DNA from: Cytophagales bacterium
GTDB taxonomy: Bacteria; Bacteroidota; Bacteroidia; Cytophagales; Thermoflexibacteraceae
Direction: 5' to 3'
DNA: 54,790 bases
Assembly: GCA_013298985.1 (NCBI GenBank)
Contig: JAAFJS010000009.1
Coordinates: 1 to 54,790 of the forward strand
The notes beneath the pieces are model-generated. The model saw only the letters and a list, made by a program, of their open reading frames with translations, had not been told where the DNA came from and did not search any database. Position numbers and translations under genes: made by a program. Positions 27,152-36,820 of the stretch are shown here, piece after piece; position 1 is the stretch's first letter, and every line of letters starts with the position of its first letter.

Positions 27152-27607
27152 ATGTCAAAGTATAAACTTAACATTAACAAGAAAAAGTATGAGGTAGATG
27201 TCGACTCGGATACCCCTGTGCTGTGGGTGCTGCGCGATAACCTCAATTTGGTTGGCACTAAGTACGGGTGTGGCATAGCCCAATGCGGGGCGTGTACCAT
27301 TCACGTAGATGGAAAAGCGGTTCGTTCATGCGTTACACCTGTAGCGACGATTCAAAAAAAAGAAATTACGACCATCGAAGGGCTTTCTGAGCAAGGCAAT
27401 CACCCATTGCAAGAAGCATGGAAAACGCATGATGTTCCCCAGTGTGGCTACTGCCAAGCAGGGCAGATTATGACGGCGGCGGCATTTTTGGCAAGCAACC
27501 CAACTCCTACGGAAGAAGAAATCGAAACGGCAATGCAAGGAAATATCTGTCGCTGTGCCACTTACAATCGTATCAAAGAAGCAATCCAAACCGCTACAAA
27601 AAGATGA
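27152..27607 (+). CDS. iorA: (2Fe-2S) subunit, isoquinoline 1-oxidoreductase-like
   Basis: 151 residues. The plant-type ferredoxin cluster ligands are at ~43-65 ([16 protein letters not shown] .. SC), and the second all-helical [2Fe-2S] domain has [12 protein letters not shown] and NICRCATY. This is the small subunit of xanthine dehydrogenase-family molybdenum hydroxylases, of the IorA type without an FAD subunit. It passes electrons from the molybdenum subunit to an external acceptor, often a cytochrome. Its stop overlaps the start of the large-subunit gene by 4 nt (ATGA), so the pair is translationally coupled. The substrate is not inferable. Confidence 0.92.
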   Translation: MSKYKLNINKKKYEVDVDSDTPVLWVLRDNLNLVGTKYGCGIAQCGACTIHVDGKAVRSCVTPVATIQKKEITTIEGLSEQGNHPLQEAWKTHDVPQCGYCQAGQIMTAAAFLASNPTPTEEEIETAMQGNICRCATYNRIKEAIQTATKR

Positions 27608-29739
27608 AAACTACTTATAATCGTCGTTCTTTCTTCAAAGTTTCTGCGGTAGCAGGCGGAGGAATTTTAGTTGGGTTCAACTGGCTGGCTTCTCATCAAG
27701 CAGCAGCAAGCACCAAAGAGGCACTCGCTGCGCTATCCGAAATCAATGGCTACATTCAGATTGAGGCAAGTGGCTTGGTTACGATTATGTCTGCTAACCC
27801 CGAAGTGGGGCAAAACGTCAAGACCTCGATGCCTATGATTATCGCAGAAGAACTTGATGTAGCGTGGAGCAAAGTAACTGTAAAGCAAGCTCCACTGAAT
27901 ACCAAAGCCTTTGTGAGGCAGGTCGCGGGCGGAAGCCAATCCCTAAGATTTAGCTGGAAAACATTGAGGCTTGCAGGCGCGACAGCACGTCAGATGCTCG
28001 TGGCGGCGGCGGCAAAAAAATGGAATATTAGTCCAAGCGAATGTTCAGTTTCCGAAGGAGTAATCAGTAATGCAAAAGGTGAAAAAATTACCTATGGTGA
28101 AATAGCAAGTGAGGCGGCAAAAATGGAAGTGCCAAAAGATGTGCCTTTGAAAAATCCCAAAGATTTTAAAATTATAGGAAAAAATACAACGAACGTTGAT
28201 ATAAAGGCAATTACGACAGGAAAACCACTGTTTGGCTTGGATTACAAGCGCGAAGGAATGTGGTACGCAGTGGCACTTCGTCCGCCAGCTTTTGGGCAAA
28301 AGTTAGATAGCTTTGATGATTCAGCCACGCGCAAAATCAGTGGTGTGAAGGAGGTTATTCGTTTTGGCGACAAAATAGCTGTTTTGGCAGAAAGCACTTG
28401 GGCAGCAATTAAAGGACAAAAAGCACTCAAAGCGCAGTGGAAAGAAGGCTCAAAGTTGGAAAATACAGAAGACCATGATAAGCAAATGCGCGCACTGCTC
28501 GATACCTCTGCCAAAGAACCCAAACGCAATGAAGGTGATGTAAAAACAGCTTTTTCAACCGCAGACGAAGTCATAGAAAGAGTATTCGAAGCTCCCTTTT
28601 TACCACACAGCAGCATGGAGCCGATGAACTTTTTTGCTCATGTTACGGCAGACAAAGCAGATTTGGTCGGACCTACGCAAAGACCCGAAGAAACGCGTAA
28701 ACGAGTGGCAGAACTATTGGGCATGAAAGAAGAGCAAGTTACGATAGATATGACACGCATAGGCGGCGGCTTTGGGCGCAGATTGATGTGGGATTTTGCC
28801 TTAGAAGTTGCCGAAATTTCTAAGTTGGCAAAAAAACCAGTCCAACTTGTTTTTACTCGCGAAGACGACATGACCGCAGGCTTGTATCGTCCTGCCTCTA
28901 AGTACAAGTTCCGCATGGCTATCAAAGACAAGAAAGTGGTGGGCTATCACCTCGTAGGTGCAGGCACGAATGGGCAAAACTTTACACGTGAAAACTTTTT
29001 TCCCGCAGGTGCTTTTGACAATCTGCTCATGGAATCACATAATTTGGAGAGTAATATTACGATTGCCCCTTGGCGTGCGCCCATTACCAACTTTTTGGCT
29101 TTCGCAGAACAAGCGTTTTTTGACGAGGTAGCCCAAGAATTAGGGGTGGACGCTGTGAAATTCCGCATAGACCTCTTTGAGCAAGCCAAAATCAATGCGG
29201 CAAAAGGAGTAAAGTTTGAGTATGACCCTGACAAATCCATTGGCGTTATCAAGTTAGCCGCAGAAAAGGCAGGCTGGGGAAATCCGAAAAAAGATGTTTT
29301 TCAAGGATTTAGCTCTTATTATTCACACAATACTTATGTGGCGCAGGTGGCTGAGGTAGAAATGAAAAATAACCAACCAGTAGTTACCAAAGTGATTTGT
29401 GCAATAGATTGTGGTATTGTGGTCAATCCCATTGCGGCAATTAACCAGTCCGAAGGCGGAATTATAGATGGTATAGGTCATGCGCTATTTGGTGATTTTA
29501 GTTTCAAAGATGGCAAGCCACAAGCAACTAACTTCAACAAATACAGGCTAATACGTATGCCCGAAGCACCCAAAGTTGAGATACACTTTGTCCCCAGTCT
29601 GAACGACCCCACAGGCTTGGGCGAGCCGACCTTGCCTCCTGTAGGCGCGGCAGTGGCAAACGCTATTTTTGCGGCAACAGGCAAACGCCTCTACCGTTTT
29701 CCTTTCCTAAAAGATATGCCAATTCAGGGAGGAAGTTAG
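27604..29739 (+). CDS. iorB: Molybdopterin-binding subunit, isoquinoline 1-oxidoreductase-like
   Basis: 711 residues from the ATG at 27604. An upstream open frame from 27442 is inside the iorA gene and is not used. The N-terminus [19 protein letters not shown] is a Tat-like signal, so the enzyme is probably periplasmic. Molybdopterin motifs include [13 protein letters not shown] (~residues 380-395) and the C-terminal [17 protein letters not shown], whose Glu is the expected catalytic base. Relatives hydroxylate N-heterocycles or oxidise aldehydes. A cytochrome acceptor and cofactor-loading genes (XdhC or MobA-type) are not visible here. Confidence 0.9.
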   Translation: MKTTYNRRSFFKVSAVAGGGILVGFNWLASHQAAASTKEALAALSEINGYIQIEASGLVTIMSANPEVGQNVKTSMPMIIAEELDVAWSKVTVKQAPLNTKAFVRQVAGGSQSLRFSWKTLRLAGATARQMLVAAAAKKWNISPSECSVSEGVISNAKGEKITYGEIASEAAKMEVPKDVPLKNPKDFKIIGKNTTNVDIKAITTGKPLFGLDYKREGMWYAVALRPPAFGQKLDSFDDSATRKISGVKEVIRFGDKIAVLAESTWAAIKGQKALKAQWKEGSKLENTEDHDKQMRALLDTSAKEPKRNEGDVKTAFSTADEVIERVFEAPFLPHSSMEPMNFFAHVTADKADLVGPTQRPEETRKRVAELLGMKEEQVTIDMTRIGGGFGRRLMWDFALEVAEISKLAKKPVQLVFTREDDMTAGLYRPASKYKFRMAIKDKKVVGYHLVGAGTNGQNFTRENFFPAGAFDNLLMESHNLESNITIAPWRAPITNFLAFAEQAFFDEVAQELGVDAVKFRIDLFEQAKINAAKGVKFEYDPDKSIGVIKLAAEKAGWGNPKKDVFQGFSSYYSHNTYVAQVAEVEMKNNQPVVTKVICAIDCGIVVNPIAAINQSEGGIIDGIGHALFGDFSFKDGKPQATNFNKYRLIRMPEAPKVEIHFVPSLNDPTGLGEPTLPPVGAAVANAIFAATGKRLYRFPFLKDMPIQGGS

Positions 29740-29757
29740 TAAAAGGCTAAAAATACA

Positions 29758-29796
29758 GAAAAGGGGAAAACTTTAGTACGTTTTCTCCTTTTTTTG
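29758..29796 (+). terminator. Intrinsic terminator after molybdenum hydroxylase genes
   Basis: Stem AAAGGGGAAAAC (29760-29771) with GTTTTCTCCTTT (29780-29791), one G-U pair, 8-base loop, then a T-run. It closes the iorA-iorB operon. Confidence 0.85.
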
Positions 29797-29906
29797 ACTT
29801 AATTTTCACCTTAAAACAGCAAATTTTTCAAAAAATTACTGTTTTCAAGTAGTACATAAAATTAGTTTACAAAATAATTTCTCATAAAATATTGATTATC
29901 AATTAT

Positions 29907-29935
29907 TTGTATGGTCGCTGTTGCGATTAACTCAT
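29907..29935 (+). repeat. Repeated element, degenerate copy (see 50761-50816)
   Basis: The core TTGTATGGTCGCTGTTG then CGATTAACTCAT matches 50779-50808 at most positions (TTGTACGGTTCGCCGTTG then CGATTTAATTCAT) but lacks the long palindromic arms. It is followed by direct copies of AACTCATAATTC before the ATG at 29971. Confidence 0.5.
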
Positions 29936-29970
29936 AATTCACAACTCATAATTCATAACTCTATTTAAAC

Positions 29971-31362
29971 ATGGTAATCAAGTTATTATTCTCCATCTGC
30001 TTTTTTATTCTTACCAACATAGCTTTTGCCCAGACTTCTTGGCGAATCCATTGGGTAGAAAAAGAGAAAAACCCTTCTTTTTTTGAGAAAGGCAAAGAAC
30101 TGCCAGTCTTGCTTATCAATGCCGCCAAAAGTCAGAAAATCACACCTTATCAGCTTCCTATTTGGGCGCAAATACCACAAAAACTAAGCGCGCAGGATTT
30201 CAAAAAAAATATAAAAATTCCACAAATCAAAGGCGCGCTCATCACTGACGACAAGGAAGCCATCAACTTCCCCGAAAATGCCCAGTGGTTTGCCAAGGAT
30301 ATGAGCTTATTTGCTGTTTATGAAGCTGTTACAGCTAAGGGAAGTAAACTGGAATACCTTGCGCTATATGTGCCATACAATGAACAGCGTATTTTTATTG
30401 CGGCTTTTCAGTTCAAAGAAGTAGAAAAAATACTGAAAAAGAACAAGTTAGCTCTTTGGCAATTTCCTGTGCAGGCAAATTTTGGAGAGGTGCTGCACTT
30501 AGATATTGATGATGGTTCTGCCTATCGCGTAGCGAAAACTTTGCTACTTAATAAACACAAAGACAGTGCATTAGCTGAAAAAATAGCCGATGAAAGTCTT
30601 GCCTATCAATGGTTGGTTAGACCTATAGAGCAAAAATCAGATAAGGGTGATTATCAGCCTGTAAGCATAGAAATTTACCATGAAGACAGCGCGATGCAGT
30701 TGGTAGAAAAGGTTGATTTTGAGCAAGTAAAGCATCTCATCTCTGGGCAGGAAATCTATTTTTTGAGCTATGTGGAGGCACTCAAACAAAAACTTTTTAT
30801 CAGTGATTTACAGCCCGTAATGCCTACGCCTACACGCAAGGAAAAAACGAGTAAATTATTTCAAAAGCCAATGATTAGCGATTTGAACTTAAAAGAAAAT
30901 GAAAATAAATTTTTTTTTCAGCCAGCGCAGGAGATAGTTAAATACTTGATAGAAGGCTTCCAAAATAAACAAATTAAGGCTTATCTGAGTGATTCCCTAA
31001 AAACGAGGCTGACAGCAACCGAGTTCAGGTTTAGCTTGTCTGTTCCCCAACTGGTAGAGGAGGACGCTGATACTACGTCTGCTAAAATGTGGGAAATCAG
31101 TCAGTTATCTAAGCTATACTTAACCGAAACTATGCGCTTTGACCAAAAAGGACAGCGAAAAACTTACCAAACGAAAGCTCTGGCTATTGTGCTACCCGCC
31201 CAAGAGAATTTAGCAAAAAGCATTGACGAGCCGTTGGTTTATTTTTCTTATGCGGAAGTGATGCGATTATTGAAAAAGAAAAAACAATACGGAATGATAA
31301 ATTTATTTAAAAACCGCAGTTTTAAACTCATTCCCTTGTTTATGGAAGGGAGCAGGTATTAG
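29971..31362 (+). CDS. Secreted protein, possibly GldN-like
   Basis: 463 residues with a signal peptide (KLLFSICFFILTNIAFAQ). The body shows repeated strands of the form YQPVSIEIYHED / QEIYFLSYVEALKQKLF and later RKTYQTKALAIVLPA .. PLVYFSYAEVM. This pattern is reminiscent of gliding-motility GldN proteins, which have two related halves, but the conserved Trp and Tyr positions are not convincing, so I leave it as hypothetical. It converges with and overlaps the sensor-kinase stop at 31359 by 4 bases. Confidence 0.5.
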   Translation: MVIKLLFSICFFILTNIAFAQTSWRIHWVEKEKNPSFFEKGKELPVLLINAAKSQKITPYQLPIWAQIPQKLSAQDFKKNIKIPQIKGALITDDKEAINFPENAQWFAKDMSLFAVYEAVTAKGSKLEYLALYVPYNEQRIFIAAFQFKEVEKILKKNKLALWQFPVQANFGEVLHLDIDDGSAYRVAKTLLLNKHKDSALAEKIADESLAYQWLVRPIEQKSDKGDYQPVSIEIYHEDSAMQLVEKVDFEQVKHLISGQEIYFLSYVEALKQKLFISDLQPVMPTPTRKEKTSKLFQKPMISDLNLKENENKFFFQPAQEIVKYLIEGFQNKQIKAYLSDSLKTRLTATEFRFSLSVPQLVEEDADTTSAKMWEISQLSKLYLTETMRFDQKGQRKTYQTKALAIVLPAQENLAKSIDEPLVYFSYAEVMRLLKKKKQYGMINLFKNRSFKLIPLFMEGSRY

Positions 31363-33329
31363 CATATAGCACTTAGAGGGAGCTTAAAGCTAAACGTTGA
31401 GCCTTTATAAAGTTCGCTTTTTACCCAAATAGTGCCTCCATTTTTTTCTATAAATTCTTTGCAAAGTAATAGCCCCAGCCCTGTACCTTTCTCACCTTCT
31501 GTGCCTTGCGTAGAAATTTTTTTATCTATACTGAAAAGAGAGGCTACCTTTTCTTTGGTCATGCCTACGCCTGTATCTTTGATATTGAAGATGATATAAT
31601 TTTCGTTTTCTTTTTCATAATCAATGATAATTTGCCCTTTGATGGGTGTAAACTTGATGGCATTGGCAATAAGGTTGCGAAATATGAGTCGTAATTGTTC
31701 TTTGTCCGCGTGTATAAAGGTATTTTCAGGTACTTTATTTTGCAATCCAATCCTCTTGTTGAGTAGGTTTACCTCAAAAAAATTCATCTTACCTTCTATA
31801 ATATAATGAATATCAACTATTTCCTTGTTGGTCTGAAGCCCCCCCATCTGTGTATAAGCCCATTGGAGCAGGTTGTCCATATTTAGAGAAAGTACGTCTA
31901 TGTTTTTCTTTAAGCCCTTGATGAGTAAGGTCAATTCTTCCTTAGAGATTTCTGAGGTGTTAAATAAGGCTAATAAATTACTCAAACTGGCTACTGGGCT
32001 GCGAAGGTCGTGGCTGATAATGGCTAAAATCTTGTCTTTGAGGTTATTGAGGTCTTTGAGGTGTTCGGATTGTGATTTAAGTTCTTCTTTGGCTTGTTTG
32101 ATTTCTTCATTTTGTTCGGCAATAGCGTTGCGTTGTTCAAAAAGGGTTTTATACGCTTTTTTCTTTTGGCGATTATAGCGAGCAAGAAGGAAAATTAGCA
32201 GTGATAAAACCATAAGTGCGCCTAAAATCCAGTACAACAAGCTATTTTTTTGTGCGATAGTAATTTGCTGTAGTGCATTGTTTTTTGCCAATAGTGCAAT
32301 TTGAGATTGCTTTTTTTCTGATTCGAACTGGTTTTCCATCATTGCGGTTTGCTTATTTGTTTCCGCATCATACAGAGAGTCGTGCAGGTGCATATAGCGC
32401 AACTGAAAATCTAAGGCTTTCTCAAAGTCTTTGTTTTGTTTATACACTTCACTCATCAGTTGGTAGGCAATATGAAGTTCGTAAGGAAAATTGTATTGTT
32501 TGCCTATCTGTATTGCTTTATCGAGTTCGTTGATTGCTAATGAGAATAGATTGGCTTCGAGATAGATTTTTGCTGTTCTATTTTTTAAACTGATAGTTAA
32601 ATAATTGTTGTTTTCTTGTTCTGACTTTTTGAGTGCTTCTTGGTAGGCGGCTAAGGCTTTGGATATTTGTTTTTTTTGAAAATAAACATCTCCCATATTG
32701 CGAAAAGCAAAAGCAATCGTGTGAAGATTTTGGGCGGCTTCGCCTGCGCTTAATGCTTGTTTGGTGTAGAAAAGCGCGCTATCAGGCTTGGATTTTAATA
32801 GATAAGACGAGGCTATATTGTTCAGCGTTCGGGCGAGTAAGTATTGGTCTGAGATTTTTTTGCTCAGTAAAATAGCTTTTGATAGATAAGTGATGGTGGC
32901 ATCATACTTTGCTCTATCGCTATAATCGCAGGCAATGGTGTTCAGGTTGGAGATTTGCTGTGCTATATCTTTAAATTCTTCTGCCATTTTTAGTCCTTTG
33001 ACGGCATAGTTTAATGATTTTTCGTTATTGTCCATGCGATAATAAATCCAACCCAGATTTCCGTTTGCGACCATCATTCCGCGTTTGAAATTGATTTTTT
33101 CTGATAAGCTAAGGGCTTGTTCTCCATATTTTAATGCTTTCTGGTTGTCTATATTTCGAAGCTCAAAAGCCAACACATTGAGCATATTGACGCGCTGAGT
33201 GTCTTGCTTTGTGTCTATCTTATTTAGCAAATTCACAAGGCTGTCCTCCACGCTTGGCGACTGAAATGCCCAAGCATGGAATATCGTAGAGAAAAAAATG
33301 AAAAATAATATGATTACTTTTGGAAACAT
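31359..33329 (-). CDS. TPR sensor histidine kinase
   Basis: 656 residues from the ATG at 33329, which gives a signal peptide (MFPKVIILFFIFFSTIFHAWA). A TTG at 33365 would overlap the upstream gene and put 12 residues before the signal. Six or seven TPR units (A-L-x-Y-x-x-A-L) fill residues ~40-320. One membrane segment (~365-385) and a coiled coil follow. HisKA has H-box IISHDLRSPVASL, and HATPase_c has FRNLIANAIKFT, KDTGVGM and GEKGTGLGLLLCKEF. This is a Bacteroidota-type kinase with a periplasmic TPR sensor. No response regulator is adjacent. Confidence 0.9.
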   Translation of the reverse strand: MFPKVIILFFIFFSTIFHAWAFQSPSVEDSLVNLLNKIDTKQDTQRVNMLNVLAFELRNIDNQKALKYGEQALSLSEKINFKRGMMVANGNLGWIYYRMDNNEKSLNYAVKGLKMAEEFKDIAQQISNLNTIACDYSDRAKYDATITYLSKAILLSKKISDQYLLARTLNNIASSYLLKSKPDSALFYTKQALSAGEAAQNLHTIAFAFRNMGDVYFQKKQISKALAAYQEALKKSEQENNNYLTISLKNRTAKIYLEANLFSLAINELDKAIQIGKQYNFPYELHIAYQLMSEVYKQNKDFEKALDFQLRYMHLHDSLYDAETNKQTAMMENQFESEKKQSQIALLAKNNALQQITIAQKNSLLYWILGALMVLSLLIFLLARYNRQKKKAYKTLFEQRNAIAEQNEEIKQAKEELKSQSEHLKDLNNLKDKILAIISHDLRSPVASLSNLLALFNTSEISKEELTLLIKGLKKNIDVLSLNMDNLLQWAYTQMGGLQTNKEIVDIHYIIEGKMNFFEVNLLNKRIGLQNKVPENTFIHADKEQLRLIFRNLIANAIKFTPIKGQIIIDYEKENENYIIFNIKDTGVGMTKEKVASLFSIDKKISTQGTEGEKGTGLGLLLCKEFIEKNGGTIWVKSELYKGSTFSFKLPLSAIC

Positions 33330-33348
33330 CAATAAAATATAAATATTT

Positions 33349-34026
33349 TTAAACTGAATCAGCATACTTTAATAACTCTATCACCTCGTCCCATGTTTTA
33401 AACTTAATACTTTTTTCTCCAATAAAATCTTCTATTTTTGATATTTTATTCTCAGGAAATATTTTGAGAATCTCTTTTTTTGATAGAGTTATTTTTGTCA
33501 TTTTTTTGTTTGCGCTCATTAGGTAATAGGTATGATAGGTAACAAATTCATCGCCTTGCTTGGTATCGTCAAAATTTTTGACGGTTTTCATCAACGTAAC
33601 GGTGTATTTGAGTAATACCGAGCCGCCTTCATGGAGTACCTGATAAAAAGAGCCTGTGGTTTGTTTGTCTATGGGTTCGTAACCACTTTTGAATAGTGCT
33701 GCACCTATCTTGAAAGCCTTTACATTTTGGAGGGGAGAACTCATGGTTTCATTGTCTTTTTTATATTCAATTTGTTGATTGTAGGTATTAAACCTGGACT
33801 CCATGCCTTCTACCCACTGCCCCGCATTGAGTTGGAAACTTGATTTTTCAAATTTTTCTGATAGATATGGGCTTCCGCGTAGCACCTCATAATTGTTAGC
33901 TTTCATATTGTTAAAGCGAATGGTCGTTGCCGAACCATTGTTACCCATGTCCACGATGGGTTGCTGGGCATAGCTTGGGGCAATAAATAGATAATTCAGC
34001 ATAAGCGAATAGATGATGTGTTTCAT
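33349..34026 (-). CDS. Hypothetical secreted protein
   Basis: 225 residues with signal peptide MKHIIYSLMLNYLFIAPSYAQQ and Q at +1. Two conserved-looking features are a N-terminal beta strand set (RGSPYLSEKF) and a C-terminal basic helical segment KSIKFKTWDEVIELLKYA. Many Bacteroidota carry such proteins of unknown function. It lies 19 bases upstream of the TPR kinase and is probably co-transcribed with it, so it may modulate the sensor. Confidence 0.55.
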   Translation of the reverse strand: MKHIIYSLMLNYLFIAPSYAQQPIVDMGNNGSATTIRFNNMKANNYEVLRGSPYLSEKFEKSSFQLNAGQWVEGMESRFNTYNQQIEYKKDNETMSSPLQNVKAFKIGAALFKSGYEPIDKQTTGSFYQVLHEGGSVLLKYTVTLMKTVKNFDDTKQGDEFVTYHTYYLMSANKKMTKITLSKKEILKIFPENKISKIEDFIGEKSIKFKTWDEVIELLKYADSV

Positions 34027-34099
34027 GGCAGTAAGGTTTAATGATAGTATTTTTTAGTTAGAAAATAAGAATACAAATAAACATCATTATATTGAGATG

Positions 34100-34146
34100 T
34101 AAATAAAAAATAAAGCAATTTTATCTTTTTTATAAAATTGCTTTAT
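34100..34146 (-). terminator. Perfect 15-bp stem terminator
   Basis: ATAAAGCAATTTTAT (34110-34124) pairs perfectly with 34132-34146 around a 7-base loop. Read on the minus strand it is followed by TTTTTTATTT. It terminates transcripts from the esterase gene. Confidence 0.85.
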
Positions 34147-34161
34147 AAGGATAAAAAACCT

Positions 34162-34214
34162 AAAAAGAGGAATTTGAAACTATTAAGCTGTAATATTTAA
34201 TATATTTCAAACTC
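34162..34214 (-). terminator. Second hairpin after esterase gene
   Basis: On the minus strand, GGAGTTTGAAA pairs with TTTCAAATTCC (one G-U) around a ~25-base loop, followed by TCTTTTT. It precedes the stronger hairpin at 34100-34146; together they make a double terminator. Confidence 0.55.
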
Positions 34215-34248
34215 CTTGTTGGTATCTGACCACTGATTACTCAAAAAA

Positions 34249-35979
34249 TCAATACTTCCAGCTTTTCAAATCTGCGCCCGCAGGTGCGCTTTGCTGGATT
34301 CTATCCAAAATCTTGGGCAAGTACATAAAATTGTAGCGCAGACGCGTGATGTGATTGGGCAAATTGGGGTCGCCATTCCAGCAGTGTTCGGCGCGGTCGC
34401 CGTAGGTAACTTCGCCCTCATAAGGCGGGTTTTTCGTGTTTTTCAAGAAATCCTCGACCAGATAAACGGCATTGTTCAGGTAATAATTATCCATATCTCC
34501 ACAGTAAATATGAATTTTTCCTTGTAATTTCTTGCCTATTTTATTCCAGTCGCGCTGCAAAATATAGCCCAAATCATAGTTTTGTTTCCAATATTCGGCT
34601 ACAGATTTATCTATCTCACCAGTGAGTTTGTTCCAGACAGGCTTCGGGTAGCCATCAGCCCCTACAGGCGAGTAAACTGCGTCCCAAATGTCCCACTGGT
34701 CGCCTGAGCGCGACTTCGTCCCCAAAGCCAGCTCTTTCATATTCGCATCTTCCAGCGTACAAGCCACATGACCAAGATAATCCCTTTTCCCTGGGCGCGG
34801 CACTTTTTTGAACGCACCTTCTTGGTAATACGCGTTTTTATCTTTGTAAATATCTACCACCGTATAAGCACGAAAATCTATGGGGTCAGGACAAGCCGCA
34901 AAGCAACCGTTAAACTCATCAGGATAAAACATTTGTACTGCCAATGCTTCCCAGCCACCTGTCGAGCCGCCGTAGGTAAATCTTGCCCAGCCCTGCCCAA
35001 TTCCCCTAAACTGCTTTTCTATCTGCGGGAGCAACTCGTACATAATCGCATCTCCGTAAGGTCCTATATTGGCAGAATTGACTGCATAAGAATCATCATA
35101 AAAAGGGTTAGCGTGCTGAATCTCAATGACTAAATAGCGTGGCATATCTTTGCTCGTCCACATTTTGTAAAAATTATGGGCTTCTTCCTGCTCCATTTTT
35201 TTATAGCCATAAATCTTAAAACGTTCACTGTAATCGTCCGTTTTCAGGTTTGGGTCTGGGGGCGTTTCGCGGAAGCCACCAAAGTCAGCAGGGAAGTGTC
35301 CATGGTAAATCATAAGCGGATAGCGCGCTTCGGGGTGTTCGTCAAAGCCATGAGGCAACAAAATATTTGCGCCGAGGTACATATCACGCCCCCAAAATTT
35401 GGAAAGTTTCTCACTTCTGATTTTGATATGTTTGACGTATTTGGTGTCCGCAGGCGGGGTGATAGGAGGGTTTTCTTTTGTCAAAGCCAAAGTAATTGTT
35501 TTTGAGGCAGTTGGGTTAATTTCTACCTCCATTACCTCGCTATAAATATTGCCAGGAGCAGTGCGAAAGTTTTGCCCTTCACCCCTGTCCATCGGGAGCT
35601 TAACAGTATGACCGTCAGACCGTTTGAAGGTTTCGTACTTGTGCAAAAGAGCCTGTACGTAATACTTACCCGCAGGCAAGTTTTTGAGGCTACGAACAGG
35701 GTAGCCAAATGCCTTTTCGTTCATAGTCATTACCTGTGCGGGCTTCCAGCCATCAACATCTACACCAAAAACTTGGGCAGTTTTTATCTCGTCAGCAAGC
35801 TGGAAACGAGGCTCTGATTTGTTGTCAGTGGCTATGAAAAGCAATAAACGACCATCTAAATTGGCTTTGCTTCTCTCTGCGGGAAAAGTGATTTCAAACT
35901 TTGTTTGGGCAAAGGCAGAAACACCAAATAAAGCAATTAAAACATTGATAACCAATAGTTTGAATAAGTATTTTTTCAT
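34249..35979 (-). CDS. Secreted esterase-like alpha/beta hydrolase
   Basis: 576 residues with a signal peptide ending SAFAQ. The N-terminal ~160 residues are a beta-sandwich. The rest has the esterase-D type fold: YPLMIYHGHFP for the oxyanion strand, nucleophile Ser in GGSTGGWEA (~residue 337), GCFAACPDPIDF, and a C-terminal His in AEHCWNGD. Members of this family hydrolyse acyl esters of sugars or siderophores; the substrate here is unknown. It is an isolated gene closed by two hairpins. Confidence 0.8.
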   Translation of the reverse strand: MKKYLFKLLVINVLIALFGVSAFAQTKFEITFPAERSKANLDGRLLLFIATDNKSEPRFQLADEIKTAQVFGVDVDGWKPAQVMTMNEKAFGYPVRSLKNLPAGKYYVQALLHKYETFKRSDGHTVKLPMDRGEGQNFRTAPGNIYSEVMEVEINPTASKTITLALTKENPPITPPADTKYVKHIKIRSEKLSKFWGRDMYLGANILLPHGFDEHPEARYPLMIYHGHFPADFGGFRETPPDPNLKTDDYSERFKIYGYKKMEQEEAHNFYKMWTSKDMPRYLVIEIQHANPFYDDSYAVNSANIGPYGDAIMYELLPQIEKQFRGIGQGWARFTYGGSTGGWEALAVQMFYPDEFNGCFAACPDPIDFRAYTVVDIYKDKNAYYQEGAFKKVPRPGKRDYLGHVACTLEDANMKELALGTKSRSGDQWDIWDAVYSPVGADGYPKPVWNKLTGEIDKSVAEYWKQNYDLGYILQRDWNKIGKKLQGKIHIYCGDMDNYYLNNAVYLVEDFLKNTKNPPYEGEVTYGDRAEHCWNGDPNLPNHITRLRYNFMYLPKILDRIQQSAPAGADLKSWKY

Positions 35980-36003
35980 GTTTTTTGAGGATTAAATGTG
36001 TTT

Positions 36004-36663
36004 TTATTGAGGTATTGCATAAATTTTATCCATTAAAGTTTTGATATACAGCAGTATAGCAAATATCTTAAATATCTCATCATCTTCTGCACTGTACGAC
36101 TTGCTCACCACATAATTATTGGCATCAAGCACCACAAAAAACCAGAAACGACCAATTACATAAATACCATAAACAGGTTTTTCGTCTGCATTGATGCGCT
36201 GAGAAGCAACCATAGCAATCAGTAGCTGTCCAAGTGGGTCAGAATCTCTACGTTTTTCAGGTTTATACTCATGGATAAAAAAATGCGGTTTTTGAGGAAT
36301 TTGTAAGCCTTTGGCAAGCATAAATTCCACTAAGCCTTCTGTGAGTTTAGTATCGTTGGCATATCTGACAGACAAAGGACGTTGTGTAAATACTTTATAA
36401 TTAGGGTTTATAAAATCAACCAAGCTAACAAAAGGGCTAATAAACATTGTACGAAGCTCGTCTTCATTCCAAGTATCAACATATTCACTCAAAATATTTT
36501 TGAGCCGATTGATTTGAGATGTTGCCTCATGGCTTGGGTCAAACTCCAAAAAGTCTATTTGAGTGATGAAAGGGTGCTGTTGAAGACGCTTTAAGCCAAA
36601 TTCCTGAGATACCTCCTCGTATAGCCAATCCCTAAAAGGTCTTGCTTTCGTTTTTTTGCTCAT
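36004..36663 (-). CDS. Small putative nuclease-like protein
   Basis: 219 residues from the ATG at 36663; a TTG six codons earlier is less likely. The order DELRTMFISPFVSLV .. LTEGLVEFMLAKG .. HFFIHEYKPEKR .. DPLGQLLIAMVAS resembles PD-(D/E)XK proteins of the HsdR-N / DUF type: E, then E-x-K in HEYKPEK. It is found in this form in Bacteroidota and cyanobacteria. Partners and substrate are unknown. Not in an obvious operon. Confidence 0.5.
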   Translation of the reverse strand: MSKKTKARPFRDWLYEEVSQEFGLKRLQQHPFITQIDFLEFDPSHEATSQINRLKNILSEYVDTWNEDELRTMFISPFVSLVDFINPNYKVFTQRPLSVRYANDTKLTEGLVEFMLAKGLQIPQKPHFFIHEYKPEKRRDSDPLGQLLIAMVASQRINADEKPVYGIYVIGRFWFFVVLDANNYVVSKSYSAEDDEIFKIFAILLYIKTLMDKIYAIPQ

Positions 36664-36678
36664 AAATCTACTTTTTAA

Positions 36679-36686
36679 CAAAGGTA
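36679..36686 (-). promoter_or_regulatory. -7 element for the 36004-36663 gene
   Basis: The minus strand TACCTTTG (36686-36679) matches TAnnTTTG, 16 bases upstream of the ATG. No TTG is seen at the expected -33 distance. Confidence 0.35.
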
Positions 36687-36820
36687 CTAAATTTTAAATT
36701 TAATTTTGAGCATTGATGCTAATAATTCTTGGTTTGGACAAACCAAGAATTTCATAATTTCCATGTATGTTTTCTGATAAATTTTTACATACAGAAAACA
36801 TACGTGAAAGCTATAAAAAA

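Noticed and set aside
27442-27603. N-terminal extension of the molybdenum subunit
   Set aside because: It lies inside iorA in another frame. The ATG at 27604 gives a Tat-like signal and the ATGA overlap.
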